Shown: positions 20,540 to 33,663, numbered from the stretch's first letter. The stretch is 64,000 nucleotides of DNA from Emiliania huxleyi CCMP1516 (GCF_000372725.1 NW_005202428.1:2181249-2245248), one strand, 5' to 3'. Translations and numbers: made by a program. The notes: a model not told the origin generated them from the sequence alone.

Positions 20540-22316
20540 TGCCGAGCACCTCGCCGGGCGCGAGCTCGGTGTACGGCGCCTTGGTGAGCTTGCCTGTCTT
20601 GCGGCTCCGGCTGCCCGTCAGCTTGCTCGTGCACCGCCGGGTGCCGAGCTCGTTCGCGAGCGCGGCGTGCTGCCCGCCAAACTGGAGGCGGAGGACGTTC
20701 GTGTGCGACTCGCCGCGCGGGCCCCACGTGAAAACGAGCACCGCGTTCTCCGGCTCGAAGGAGGCGGTCCAGTACTTGTTGTGCCAGTGCCCCTTCCGCT
20801 GAGGGTTCTCGAGCTTGCAGGTGAAGGCGCGCGACCACGGCGGCAGCACGAGCGGCGCGGACGACGACGACGCCTGCTGCTGCGCGTGCTCCTGCCAGGT
20901 GCTGCCCAGCTCGTCCTTCCGCTCGCGGTAGGCCGGGCTGGCTTGGATCTCGAGGACGTACGTGTCGACCTGCGGCGCGACGAAGTGCTCGCCCATGCAG
21001 TGCATCATCAGCACGCCGAGCGCGTGGCCGCAGGCCTGGCCCTGCTGCGGCCCGCCCTTGGAGATGCCCGACATGAGGGTGCGCGGGTGCGGGTACTGCT
21101 GCATCAGCTCCGTGTGGGAGAGCACCTCCGACCGCTTGGCGGTCGACGCGGCATGCATGCACTCCTCGCTCACGAAGACCTCGATGTTGCCCGCCTTCAG
21201 GTGCTTCCGCAGGCTTGCGGTGCAGAAGCGCTGCGCGTGGCCCTTCTCATCGAGGACGAAAGCGACCGGGGTGGAGCGGAGCAGGGAGGCGAGAACCTCA
21301 CAGCCGCCGAGGCACTTCCACCCCTTTTTTTTGGCCTCCTGCAGGTTGGTCACCATGCGGCGGTGGCTGCCGACGGCGACGTAGACGGAGGTGCTCCCGC
21401 TGTGATCGAGCGCGGCGATCGCGACGGCGTTGACCTCGCCCGCAACCTGCTGCGCCATGTCCTCTCGCTCCTGCGGCGAGAGGCCGTCCTGCGTCTCGCC
21501 GGTGCCTCGCGCGGCGGCCGCCGCCCACGACCTGCGCTGGTTTGCGGGGTTGCACTTGCCCGCCTGTGACGGCCGCTTGCCCGCCCTCGACGCCACCTCC
21601 TTGAGGTCGCCCGCATCGATCGCGGCCGCGTTGAGCGACGTGCGGACGGCCGCCGTGCCCGCGGTCGACGCCCGCTCCTTGAGCTCGCCCGCATCGATCG
21701 CGGCCGCGTTGAGCGACGTGCGGACGGCCGCCAAGCCCGCTCTCGACGCCCGCTCCTTGAGGTCGCCCGCATCGATCGCGGCCGCGTTGAGCGACGTGCG
21801 GACGGCCACCGTGCCCGCGGTCGACGCCCGCTCCTTGAGCTCGCCCGCATCGATCGCGGCCGCGTTGAGCGACGTGCGGACGGCCGCCAAGCCCGCTCTC
21901 GACGCCCGCTCCTTGAGCTCGCCCGCATCGATCGCGGCCGCGTTGAGCGGCGTGCGGACGGCCGCCAAGCCCGCCATCGACGCCCGCTCCTTGAGCTCGC
22001 CCGCATCGATCGCGGCCGCGTTGAGCGGCGTGCGGACGGCCGCCAAGCCCGCCTGCGAAACGTACTCGCGGATCACGCCCTTGTCCGTCTTGCCAGCCTC
22101 GTGCGCTGCCCACGCCTTGGGCACGGAGTCGAAGCCGACACCGCTTGGCGCGTAGTAGCCGACGCGAAAGTCGCTCTTTTTGCCGCTGTGCAGGATGGTC
22201 CAGCCGGCGTCGAGCAGTGCTCGATACTTTTCGCGGTGGCATCGCGGTTCGGCCTCCTTGGGGATCCACTTCTTGTCGTGGGCAGCCTGGAGGTTCCGCG
22301 GAATCGGCCTACCCAT
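20262..22316 (-). CDS. WGR-like domain protein with 26-residue tandem repeats
   Basis: Single 684-residue frame from MGRPIPRNLQAAHDKKWIPK (an upstream in-frame ATG at 22496 is less likely). Residues about 15-85 form a compact basic domain (REKYRALLDAGWTILHSGKK, DFRVGYYAPSGVGF). Residues about 89-244 are six tandem copies of a 26-aa unit, AGLAAVRTSLNAAAIDAGEL + KERAS. The middle (about 280-450) is a globular, Cys-containing region (MHCMGEHFVAPQVDTYVLEI). Around residues 525-590, HWHNKYWTASFEPENAVLVF then TWGPRGESHTNV resembles a WGR domain (Y...l......v...WGriG), as in PARPs and related DNA-strand-break proteins; here WGP-R-G replaces WGRIG. The C-terminus is acidic with poly-Gly and VPFEEDSD repeats. 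A nuclear DNA/chromatin role is plausible; no PARP catalytic domain is present. Confidence 0.6.
21585..22052 (-). repeat. 78-bp coding minisatellite, six copies
   Basis: Six in-frame copies of 78 bp. Copies 1-2 have Pro and copies 3-6 have Ser at one position (RTP/RTS). Copies 3-4 and 5-6 form a second-order dimer (GLA...GEL then GT(V/A)...GDL). This indicates stepwise duplication of one unit and then of a pair. Confidence 0.9.
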
Positions 22317-23490
22317 CGTCGCCCGTACAAGCAGCCGAGCTCGCGAGCAGCACGGGCAAACGCAAACTCGACCGAGCGTGACTCCTTTAGCGTGGCTGAG
22401 CCGATCAAGCCGTCTGGTGAAAAGAAAAAGCCTGAAATAGAGTTTCGCTCGCGCTAGAACCGTTCCGAGCTCTCCCGCAGCACCCACCACGCTCACCTCG
22501 GTTTATTTGGTTTAAAGATGAACACGTCTTTAGCTGCAGGCTGCAGCTGCAACGCACTCTGGCGCGCGGGCGCCACTCTGCACCAAGACTTCAAACACGC
22601 GACGCCTCTCCGCCGCGGCGGACGCGTATACGCGCGGTTGCACCCGCCGCATCTGTGCAACGGCGACCGCCAGCCGCGCGGCTATCTCGTGGCCGGGAGG
22701 CCGCAAAGGGAGAGCGCAGCGCTGCAGCGGCACTGTTACGACATTTGCGATCCCCGACGACAGTTGTTCAAGCGAGCCTGCCGTCGCGAGAAGAGCAAAA
22801 ACCCGTTGGGGAGGGGGCCCTCCGGGACTGCGGCTCCCTAAACCTCGATCAGTTGTCGGCCCCAGAACGTCCGAGTCCTCAGTCTGGGCCGGCGACGGTT
22901 GGCGCTGCGCACGCACCGCGTCAGGGCGCCTTGTCCATGCGGGTGAGCGCCACCGCCTGTGACGAGCAGCGAGCCGGCTCAATCAGGCGTGCGGCCGCCG
23001 GATGGGGGCCGCGCACGCGCGGGCGCGGGGCGGGCGGGCGTCCTTAGTGCGCAGGAGCAGCGGGCCCGAGCGGTCTGCGCGCGCGCGCATCTTCGCCGAA
23101 TCATCGCGTGCGAGACTGCGCGTCTGCGGTCAAAGACGGCTACCTGCGCCGGGCAGGAGCCGGATCGCGTGTGGATCACACGAGGCGCGGAGGGCACACG
23201 GGCTGGGGAAAGCTCCGTGAGAGCTTGCGGCGCGAGAAGCAACAGCGAGAGGCTAAGACGAGAAGGCACGGCTAGGTCAGGCTTGGCACAGCATGGTGGC
23301 GGAGGGTGGAGTGAACCTTCAGTGCCTCTGGCACCGGCGCTGGAAATCACTGAGAAGGCGCCGGACAAGGCTTCACGCCCATCGACATTTCTCGGCCGCC
23401 GCCGGCGAGAAAAGAAGTGAGATTTCTACGTCCGTCGGTCCACTGTCGCCCTCGCCCGAGGAGCAGGCCTCTCAGTTCACGGGGTGAGCC
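22317..23490. other. Intergenic between divergent genes
   Basis: It holds the promoter regions of the WGR-like gene (minus) and TMEM18 (plus). ORFs on both strands (for example 22518-22841 plus, 22530-22982 minus) are Arg/Ala-rich without domains. No RNA gene or repeat boundary recognised. Confidence 0.5.
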
Positions 23491-24379
23491 GTGAACCCGG
23501 TCATGAACCAGTTCGCGGTTCACGAGCTCGTCCGCCGCGGCCTGCGGCAGAGCGGCAATGCGACGGAGGGCTCCTTCGCAGACGACGTGCGCGGCTTTGT
23601 GCACGCGGTCGACTGGACCGAGCCGTGGCTCAAGGGTCCACGCCGCTCCGTGGCAGCCTCCACTCGCCCTCGATGACGCCGACCCCCATCCCACGCACAG
23701 GCCTGCTCGGGCTCCACCTGTCCGTGTGGGCTGTGGTCATTGTGACGCGGCGCGTCAACGAGTTGCAGATGGCGCTCCTCGTTGCGATCCTCGGTGCAGT
23801 CTACGGCGCGGAGCGGCTGAACGCGCTCGGCGCGGCGCACTGGCGCGAGTTTGCCACCCAAGACTACTTTGACGAGCGCGGCGTCTTCGTTGCGCTCCTC
23901 TACTGTGCGCTCGCTCGCAGCCCCCCAATGACACGGCCCCCCCAATGGAACGCACACGAAAGCAACACAAGCAGCAGAGCGTCGGACGGCCCTCCTCGGA
24001 AGTACCGTGGCCTGGTAGACCTCGCGCGTCGTCTCACGTCGGCGAGTGCCGTCACGGAGAGGGCGGCGCCTGCTCACTCGCTCGCCCGCGGCAGGCACGC
24101 CCTTGCTGCTCGCGGCGGGCTTCATTCTGCTCAACGCCCTGCGCACGACCGCGAGACTTCTCGTCGAGGTGCGACGGCTGCCCGCTGCGAGCCACGCGCA
24201 ACGCACGCGCAACGCAGAGCGGCCGCTCTCTGCCCTCCGACTCGGCCGACCCTCGTTTCGCCAACCTTGCAACGCGGCACTGTGCTGCCACCCAGGTCAA
24301 GAGAAGGGAGCTGCGGGCGAACGCGAAGGCCAGGGCCAAGGGCGGCGGCGGAGAGGGAGGGAGCAAAAAGAAGGACTAG
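23491..24379 (+). CDS. TMEM18: TMEM18 homologue (four exons)
   Basis: Exons 23491-23635, 23701-23904, 24095-24168 and 24296-24379 join in phase through three GT-AG introns (65, 190 and 127 nt) to give 168 residues. The product follows animal and plant TMEM18 along its length: FVHAVDWTEPWLKGLLGLHL (human ...PWLLGLVGFH), ELQMALLVAILGAVYGAERL, NALGAAHWREFATQDYFDER (human NWRLFSKYQYFDSRG), GVFVALLYCTPLLLAAGFIL, then a basic tail VKRRELRANAKARAKGG ending KKKD. Four transmembrane helices are expected, with the lysine-rich C-terminus on the nuclear/cytosolic side. TMEM18 is a nuclear-envelope/ER membrane protein of poorly known biochemical role. An internal Met at 23503 is an alternative start. Confidence 0.92.
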
Positions 24380-24590
24380 ACAGCGCGGCTCGTGGCACGA
24401 AAGGGGACGACACATCAGTCAGTTCCACTGTTAGTGCTTCCACTAGCTCGTTCGAAGTGCTGTGTCTGGGAGCACGCGATGGCGAAGTTTTTCTTGCGCG
24501 TCGCAGACACAGTGCTTTTCGCCTTCGCGCCAGTAGTTATCGCTAGCGGCGGTCTCCTCCTGTCAACCCTCTCATCACAAAACAGATCAC

Positions 24591-24923
24591 ATGACTCACG
24601 CGCTCACGCGGCTGGCAGGGTTGACCGGCGCCTCTGCGATTGGCGTCGCCGCCTATGGCGCGCACGGCCTGAAGGTGGACGACCCACAGCGGAAAGTCGC
24701 GTTTGAGAATGCTAACCGATACCATCTCATCCACAGCGCCGTGCTACTGGCGTGTCCTTCTCAGAAGCGACCGATGGTAACTGGGTCACTACTGGTCGTT
24801 GGCACGCTGCTCTTCTCCGGCTCCTGCTACGCTTACGCGCTCACGGGTGACCGAGAGATGGGGAAGCTCGCGCCGGTCGGCGGAGTGTGTATGATGGCAG
24901 GCTGGGTCTCCTTCGTGGTGTGA
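24591..24923 (+). CDS. TMEM256/DUF423 family membrane protein
   Basis: Single exon of 110 residues, the normal family length. Family landmarks are in order: LAGLTGASAIGVAAYGAHGL (first helix ending in the invariant GAHGL), VAFENANRYHLIHSAVLLAC (nrYHliHs), GSLLVVGTLLFSGSCYAYAL (second-third helices with FSGS.Y), and LAPVGGVCMMAGWVSFVV (PiGG...GW). Four membrane helices are predicted. Bacterial relatives are YgdD; eukaryotic TMEM256 is often mitochondrial, but function is unknown. An upstream frame (MAKFFLRVADTVLFAFAPVV, from 24479) looks membrane-like and could be an extra N-terminal exon or an antisense shadow. It follows TMEM18 by 210 bp on the same strand. Confidence 0.88.
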   Translation: MTHALTRLAGLTGASAIGVAAYGAHGLKVDDPQRKVAFENANRYHLIHSAVLLACPSQKRPMVTGSLLVVGTLLFSGSCYAYALTGDREMGKLAPVGGVCMMAGWVSFVV

Positions 24924-25963
24924 GTACCTGGCACCTGGTCTGGCACATGCACTGCCTGGTCCATGCACTGCCTGGTCCGCCTGAGTGTGACGACGTCGTG
25001 CCGAGTAAAGCCGTAGCTATGCGATTCTGCTTCTGGCGGACAGACCGTGGTGGCGCCCCTCACTGGGTGTGGCTCAAGTGTATTATGAACCTCGCAACCG
25101 GTAATCAACGGCGCGTACGGAGGTACGTATGGCGCGGCCTCGTCGGCGGATGGCGCCGGTCTCGACCCAAGCGGCAAGGCGGGTTTCACTTGCCCCTGTG
25201 CCCCCCGCGGCCCCTCCGCGTGGAGGAAGGTGGACCGTGCGGCTCTCTGAGAGATATCTGGCGACGGCATCGATGTTGTCCGCCCGAGCGTGACTCGCAA
25301 CTCCACGACCTCCACGACCTCCACGGCCACGGCTCTCCCCACCAAAGTCGAGTCCTCTCACTCGATTACATAAAAGACAGTTGTAGCGTAGATCCCTCTC
25401 CCTGGGCGAGGGTGGTGGAGGGGGCGGTCCGTCCGGACCGGGTCCGTCGGCGCCGAACCACCGCCCACCGAGGTGGGCAGGTTCCACGCGTTCCCGGACC
25501 GCCCCGTTGGAGGTAGACCGCTCGTCTAGCCAATCAGCCTTAAGCGAGCGGTCTGGCCGTTGGACGATGGCCTAAGACCGTGGTGGCTCTGGAGAGCAAA
25601 GAAGTTGCATGCTTGCACAAAAATACTCTCATAACGACATACCCATCTCAGATGGGGGCATCTCCACCGCGCATGTCCCAAAACCCAACAAAGAAAAATG
25701 AGGTTGAGTCCCGCGTATCTCCCATCCATCCATCCAAATATGTTGAGCACATTGTGGTCCCCCATCCCCCAAAGCACGAGCGCGAGTCGAGAGATGGAGC
25801 GCCAAGCGAGATCCGAGAGAGGTCGCGGGCGGAGTTCTTTCGTGTTTGAATGAAAATATCTCATTCTAGAGTCAGAGGTGCGAGTGTCAGAGGCTGGAGG
25901 CAATCACAGAGGCTGCTCTGTCACGTTCTGCGGTCCGCTAGGCTCGATGCGCAACAAGTCGGA
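24924..25963. other. Intergenic with two GC-rich inverted repeats
   Basis: Inverted pairs are GGGGCGGTCCG (25421-25431) with CGGACCGCCCC (25495-25505), and AGACCGCTCG (25515-25524) with CGAGCGGTCT (25545-25554), the latter with a 20-nt loop. The ACTGCCTGGTCC.. motif near 24945 is doubled. No coding domain. The right part is likely 3' UTR of the farnesyltransferase gene. Confidence 0.5.
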
Positions 25964-27169
25964 TCACTCGGCGGCGCGAAAATGCTCGAGCGCCGCCTCG
26001 ACCTTGTCATTGACAACGTTGAAGATCGGGTTGATGAGCCGCACGCCGTTCACCCACCCTTCGGGCACGCCCGGAAGCTCCGAGGCCGAAGCGGCGACGG
26101 CGAGGCCAGAGAGAGCGTAGCAAGTGTGGTAGTAGTCGCGCCCCTTGCCCGGCTTGTCGCGCAAACCGCCCTGCGCCACCTGGGCGCAGACGATGAGGTA
26201 GTCGAGGAGTGCCGGCGCGTTGTAGATGGCGCCGCCAGGCGCGAGCTCCCCGCGGGACTGCAGCAGCGACTGGACTAGCGGGAAGGCGCCCCCCTGCCAG
26301 AACGAGTAGCAAGAGTCCACCAGCTTGTTGGTCCGGCCCTGGAAGCCCCCCGCGTGCGCCATCTGCCGACCCACCAGCCAGCGAACCAGCGGCGGCAGGC
26401 GGAGCCGGTGCGCGGCGCCGAGCAGGCTCAGCGCGGCGAGGCCGCAAAAGGTGTACCCGCCGTGCGCCTCCTCGCCGGGCGTCGCGCCCACCCCGCCCTC
26501 GTACGTCTGGCAGCCGAGGATCCAGTTGGCAGTGTCCTCCCACGGCCCCGTCGCCTCAACCTCGCCGCTCAGCGTCGCCACGGCGATCGCGCAGTACGCG
26601 CCGCGCACGTCAACTTCGCCGTCGTGGTGCATCGTGAAGGCTCCGTCCTCGCGCCGCATCGCACGCAGGAAACTGCCCAGCTTGGCGCCCTTGATGAGCT
26701 CGAAGGCGGCGGGGGTGCCGATGGTGACGAGGGTGTTAACGGCGGCGTACGTGGGTGCCAGGTGCGCCATCTGCCCCGGGTACGGGCCGCCGCAGAAGCC
26801 GCCGCAGTCCGGGTCGCGGCAGCGGCCGATGAAGTTGATGACGGCGTCGGCCGCGGCGGCGTCGATCCTGGTGCCGAGGATGGAGAGGGAGTGGACGATC
26901 CAGTAGCAGAGCCAAGGCCGGCTCGCATCGAGCGACGCGTATCCGGCCGACAGCCGCCAGAGGCCGCTCGCGCAGTACGTGCGGTGCTCGCGCGTGAGGA
27001 GCGAAGCCGCCTCCCGGCGGAGCTCCGGGTCGCATATCTCGTCGATGCAGCGCTGGCAAGCCTCCTCCGTGGCGATCTGCTCCTCCGTCGTGTCGCTCGG
27101 CGCACCGCCGTCGCGAGCGTCGGTCTCGACGCCGGGTTGCCAGCGCCGCTGATAGTCGGCGTCTGACAT
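25964..27169 (-). CDS. FNTB: Protein farnesyltransferase subunit beta
   Basis: Intronless 401-residue protein starting MSDADYQRRWQPGVE. It is the catalytic beta subunit that transfers farnesyl from FPP to the Cys of CaaX proteins, acting with the alpha subunit in the cytosol. Prenyltransferase repeats are clear: LTREHRTYCASGLWRLSAGY, the QF/GGF-type motifs DPDCGGFCGGPYPGQMAHLA, GAYCAIAVATL, TYEGGVGATPGEEAHGGYTF and HAGGFQGRTNKLVDSCYSFW. The zinc ligands are present: Asp and Cys in LVDSCYSFWQ (Asp297/Cys299 of the human enzyme) and His in DYYHTCYALSGLA (His362). The substrate-binding GRTNK Arg/Lys are kept. Length is close to the human and plant enzymes. The YHTCYALSG sequence and retained Asp-Cys pair favour FTase beta over GGTase beta. 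Confidence 0.95.
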   Translation of the reverse strand: MSDADYQRRWQPGVETDARDGGAPSDTTEEQIATEEACQRCIDEICDPELRREAASLLTREHRTYCASGLWRLSAGYASLDASRPWLCYWIVHSLSILGTRIDAAAADAVINFIGRCRDPDCGGFCGGPYPGQMAHLAPTYAAVNTLVTIGTPAAFELIKGAKLGSFLRAMRREDGAFTMHHDGEVDVRGAYCAIAVATLSGEVEATGPWEDTANWILGCQTYEGGVGATPGEEAHGGYTFCGLAALSLLGAAHRLRLPPLVRWLVGRQMAHAGGFQGRTNKLVDSCYSFWQGGAFPLVQSLLQSRGELAPGGAIYNAPALLDYLIVCAQVAQGGLRDKPGKGRDYYHTCYALSGLAVAASASELPGVPEGWVNGVRLINPIFNVVNDKVEAALEHFRAAE

Positions 27170-27289
27170 ATGCTGTAAGAGAGAATTTTAAGAAAACACG
27201 CCCGTACCGCAGACATGCACATGTGCATGTGCAAAGAGAGACTCGGACGACACTAGGCGAGAGAGAGAGACACAGACGGCGGTGCAAAG

Positions 27290-28013
27290 GACTACCATGG
27301 CGACTGGTTCCTCACAACGCCGCCCGCCGACGCCCACACGACGGCGTACTTCGCGCCTGGTACGATTGTGTCCACGCCGTCTCCGTCTCCCGGCCCGTTA
27401 TGGGAGATGCCGAAAAACCAGAACTCACCAAACAGTTCATCGAAGGCTACAAAACCGACCTGAGGCAAGAAGAGCGCCGCCCCAACCCGGGGGGCAAAGA
27501 CGAGATCAGCGAGGTCAAACTTTGGACGCCCCTCCGGGGTGGCTTGCCCGTTGGGGTCGGCCGCACCGCCACCGGAGGCACCCCCGGCTCCGTTGGAGAC
27601 AAGTTCGCCTTCGGCAACACCGAAGAGCGCGCCCGCCTTGCAAACATGGGCTGCAAGCAACGCGGGTTCCCGTGGTCAACGGGCGTTCGACCACACCACC
27701 GGCCAAGGCTACGTCAAGTCACAGCGTGGCCACTACCATGATGGGATCTTCACCAAACGAAACAAGTTCAACCTGCTTCTCCACGAGACATTCGGCGGCG
27801 GCTTCTCGCCGCCAGCAAGTTGCAAAGATCAACCGCCTTGCGCGCCAGGCTCAACGCTCGGGCGTTGACCGCACCGCGTACCCTCCCCACTCCCGCCTCT
27901 CATTTGTGTCACACCACGCGGAACGCATCTCCATCGCTTCGGTGAAGGGGGTGAACCGCGCCATCCTCGATCGCCGTGCAAAGCTCGCTTCCGAGCTCTC
28001 ACGCCGCGCGTAG
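27290..28013 (+). pseudogene. Broken coding region of unknown, possibly mobile-element, origin
   Basis: Coding-like peptides occur in different plus-strand frames across this interval, including GYVKSQRGHYHDGIFTKRNK and SRLSFVSHHAERISIASVKG. They look like parts of one protein whose frame is broken about twice. The N-terminal part is Ser/Pro/Ala-rich. I do not recognise the family; a mobile-element or virus-derived gene is possible, and I treat it as a fossil. It lies head-to-head with the farnesyltransferase gene. Confidence 0.35.
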
Positions 28014-28096
28014 GGCCCTTAGGGGCCTAGCCCCCTCTCCCTTTTCTCCCAGTAAGCTAAAAGTACGCACTAGGCACGGTCCTAGAGATCGCTTGA

Positions 28097-28742
28097 ATGC
28101 CGGCATTCAAGCGCGACAGTGCTAGCCGCCTCCGCGATGCTGAGCGGTGCATGAAGGGCGGCGAGCCGCTGACGATGCGCGAGGCGTCCTTCATCAGCTC
28201 GCTGATGGGACACGCCCAGCACATCGACGCGGCCACCGTCCGGTTCACCATGCACATCGACGGCAGCCTCGACGGGCAGATCAACTTGGCAGCGCTGGCG
28301 AAGCGAGGCGGTCGGCGCAGGCCCCAGGAGGCGGTCGCAGCGAGAGAAGCGAGGCAGAAGATGCTGTTGAAAGGGTGGGGAGCAGTCTGCCGTCGAGCGG
28401 CGCGCCGCGCGAGCCCGCTGCTGGCGGCCCGATCGGAGAGCTGGTAGTCGTGGTACCACTAAGCTCGCCATCGCGCCCGAGACAGGCCGCTCTGGCCCTG
28501 TAGACCTTCCCAGAGAGCTTGGCGAGGCTGTACAGAATGCCGAGAGCATTCTGAGCAGGCTCCCCGTCGAGCGACGAGCCATGCTGGCTCGTCGCGGGCG
28601 GCGAGCTCGAAGACCTGCGCAGAGCGTCGCCGAGCCTGGCGTGCCCGCCCGCACGCCCGCGGTCGCAGGCATGGAAGCCGAGCTTCCTGGCGTCTCTAGC
28701 CAGCGCTCACATGCCAAAAGACACCTCGCAGCGCGCGAGACG
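28097..28742 (+). CDS. Small hypothetical protein, frame change in the middle
   Basis: The first frame (28097-28447) begins MPAFKRDSASRLRDAERCMK and includes SLMGHAQHIDAATVRFTMHI. A second frame from about 28450 to 28742 reads KLAIAPETGRSGPVDLPREL, then QNAESILSRLPVERRAML. The two look like one protein joined by an intron or a frameshift. It may belong with the broken region just upstream. No domain recognised. The antisense ORF 28082-28828 is a shadow. Confidence 0.35.
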
Positions 28743-29100
28743 TGACCGAAGCGGCACGCCTCGGCGCCGCGAGAGCAGCCGGTCGACGTCGGCACCAACG
28801 GGCTCGGGAACCGTACCATACTACTCAAAAGTACAATATACTACCTCGAAGTACAGTATACTGCGTCAAAGCACCGGCCCTGAGTCCGCCAAGCGCGCGG
28901 CCGCCGGGCGCCTCCGAACCGACAGGGGCGCCGCGGCAGTAGAGAGCACTCCACCGCCATACCGTTTTTATGGCGGGTGCCTTTGCTACTGGGTAGCGGT
29001 CGGCTAAAAAAATGATTCTCGCTGCGGAGGGCGACGGAGGGTGGGCTCGCCACCTGGGCGACCCGTAAAGCAGTGAGGCAGGCATCTGCCCGGCGCCTCC
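28743..29100. other. Short intergenic, promoter side of the MFS gene
   Basis: It contains a repeated AAGTACA(A/G)TATACT motif at about 28829 and 28850. No gene recognised. Confidence 0.5.
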
Positions 29101-31305
<2,205 letters not shown>

Positions 31306-31860
31306 GCTTGGCCGCGTGTGTTGAAGAAGAGAAACACCGCTTTGATTCTTACAACCCTCACCCGCCAAGGCAGGTGTGCACTCTATGCTAGTACTTGTGT
31401 GGGCTCACACCAACCGCACACCAAGGGCTTAATGCTCTGGCGAGATGTGAGGCGCATGCGCCCAACCCCAAGGAGGGGAGGGAGCATGCGTAACGACGCT
31501 GCTAGAGATGCCTTTCGGGGCCCAGAGATAAAACTTCTGAAGCCATGCGTGACCTAGTAGTGTCCCCAGCTATGGGCGTGTCCACGTTGGAGCCAGGTGT
31601 GGTGTGGACGCGAGAATAGCTCCGCCGTTCATGGAGGCAACCGATGCGAGTCGACTGGTGTGTGTCGTCGTGGCTTCGTATCAAGAATACTCACTCACTC
31701 ACTCACACTCACACCACATCACCACTACACTGTGGGGGGCGGTGCCCGAGCATGATGTATGTGCGCGTCTGTGCGTGTGTGGGACAGACGTGGTTGTCCT
31801 ATGCGCGGGGCTTCCCGCGGGGACCGAAGACGAAAAGCTTCGTTTGCTTTAGGAAAATCG
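31306..31860. other. Intergenic, no gene recognised
   Basis: Includes short CACTCACTCACACTCACAC runs near 31690-31720. No domain or RNA gene seen. Confidence 0.5.
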
Positions 31861-31969
31861 CAAAAAAAGAAAAACAGCGCGCACGACGGCAGCTCGCCCC
31901 GGGGCCCCCCGCTCCGCGAGCGGCTGGCACAGGCAGACAGCCGCGCCAACCTGCGCAGCTCTCTCTCAA

Positions 31970-33362
31970 GTGTATATGCTCTGCTACGCCGCCGCCGCCG
32001 CCGTCCCGTCGTCCGACGCGCCGTCGCCCGCCGTGCCTGTGCTGCTCGAGGCGCTTCGGATCGAGCGTTCACGGGCGAGATCCCTCGAGCGTCGCCTCGA
32101 GGCGCTTCAGCGCTCCTGCAGCACGTCGTCGACCGAGGAGACATATCCGAAGCGTGCACAAGCTGAGGCTGCTGCCCGTGTCTCCGGCACGGAAACGCCC
32201 TCGCTGTCGACGGCTTCAGCGGTTCGCAGCGAGGCGCCTGTTCCGCACGGCCCGATGCGTGTCTGCCTGGTCCACCTGCTCGACGGACCCGGCGGGTATG
32301 ACGCCGTCGTCGCCTCGGCCCGCAACCAGCGAGGCTCTGCACACGTCGTCCTCGATGAGCTCGCAAGCGAGCCGCGGCGCAAGCAGGTGCCTTCCGGGAA
32401 GCTTCCGCTGCCGAATTACCGCACTGGGTTGCCAGATGGCCGCTCAGCTCCCCTCCGACGCCTCCCCAGGCTGCGGCGATCGCGGCGGCGGCAAACGTCT
32501 CGCTGGCGGCAGTGCACAGCCCTCGAGGCGGGCCGACACTCGCGCCTCTGGGCGGTGTGTGAGGAGGCGCCGTTCGCATCACTGCTGCTGCTGCTGACAG
32601 GAGAGTCGCCCGTCGCGCGCTGGGCGGCGGCTGGCCGCGCGTGCGCCGAGGCGGCGGGGCCGTCCGCAGGCCTGGAGGTGCTCTGCGCGCTCCGGCAGGG
32701 CGTCGTGTTGCCGCGTGGCGCGGCGGGTGCGGCGCGCGCTTTCCTCGCATCGCACGGAGAGGAGGGAAGGGGCGATGGCCGCCCGCCGCTGCTTGCCTTT
32801 CCGGTGCAACGTCGCCGCAACCGCCCGATCTCGGCGACAGAGCTCGGATCGGATCTGTCGGCCACGTCTCACTGCAGGTGTGGAGCTTCGCGCCGCCGCC
32901 CCGAGAGGCTGGCTCGACCGCAGCGACGAGCGAGTCCGCCAGCGGCGGGTACCGCCCCCCTCTCGAGGGGCTGTACTCGCGGCGCGGCTGGCAGGTCCTG
33001 CGGAGAGTCCACCCCGCACAGCTCGCGCCGCCCGCAGGCGAGGGCCTCCCCCGCCCGAGAGAGCCGTCTCAGAGAGCCGTCTCCGAAGCTCCGAGACGTT
33101 CCCGCAGGTGGCGGCCCCTCCCGGCTCACGCCGGCGGCCCCGTGGCCGCCAGCCGCCTGGTGCGTGCCGGCGTGGGCGCCGGCGTCGGTCCGCTCGCTAC
33201 CGATGCCGCCGCCGGTGGCGCAGCCGTGTGGGAATGTCGCGCCTTCGGACGAGGCGGCGACCGAAGTTGCCGTCTGGCTGGCGGACATGTCGATGCTCGC
33301 CGAGGCAGTGGAGGGGGGTGGGAGCGATGGGGCGGAGGGGAGGGGATGTGAAGATATCACGT
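31970..33362 (+). CDS. Hypothetical protein with coiled coil (multi-exon, borders approximate)
   Basis: Coding-like segments on the plus strand: a coiled coil PVLLEALRIERSRARSLERR then LEALQRSCSTSSTEE (about 32035-32150); a Leu/Ala-rich helical segment EEAPFASLLLLLTGESPVAR (about 32560-32620) to GAAGAARAFLASHGEEG (about 32720-32775); after a clear 3' splice site ctgcag at about 32879, VWSFAPPPREAGSTAATSES and GGYRPPLEGLYSRRGWQ; and a likely C-terminus DEAATEVAVWLADMSMLAEA ending at 33362. Frames differ between segments, as expected with short introns. No family recognised. The long antisense ORF 32869-34299 is a shadow. Confidence 0.45.
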
Positions 33363-33663
33363 AGTCCACTGCAGGCAGCTTCTTACTTGTACGCTTGATG
33401 ACAAAAACCGACGTGTGACGGTGTGAGCGTGTGAGAGATGACACCGACCGGTCACCGCCGCAACACCGCTGAGCGCTGTGCCTGCGCTGTGCCACACGCC
33501 ACACGGCGACCGCGCGGACAACCTGTCTGAAGTCGATTTTGACACGGCCTCCGCGCGCCGAAATCTCGCTCTTCCTCAAGAAGAAAGAAGAAGGAGGCGG
33601 CGGGGTCCCGCACAGGAAAAAGAAAATTCCCCCGGCCCGGCACGCGCTCTCCCCTGCAGCACG

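Noticed and set aside
20133-21569. 478-aa plus-strand ORF opposite the WGR-like gene
   Set aside because: It is the antisense frame of a convincing 684-residue gene and is made of Ala/Leu/Arg-rich sequence with no domain.
26354-27166. 270-aa plus-strand ORF opposite the farnesyltransferase gene
   Set aside because: Shadow of an intronless gene with complete catalytic motifs on the minus strand.
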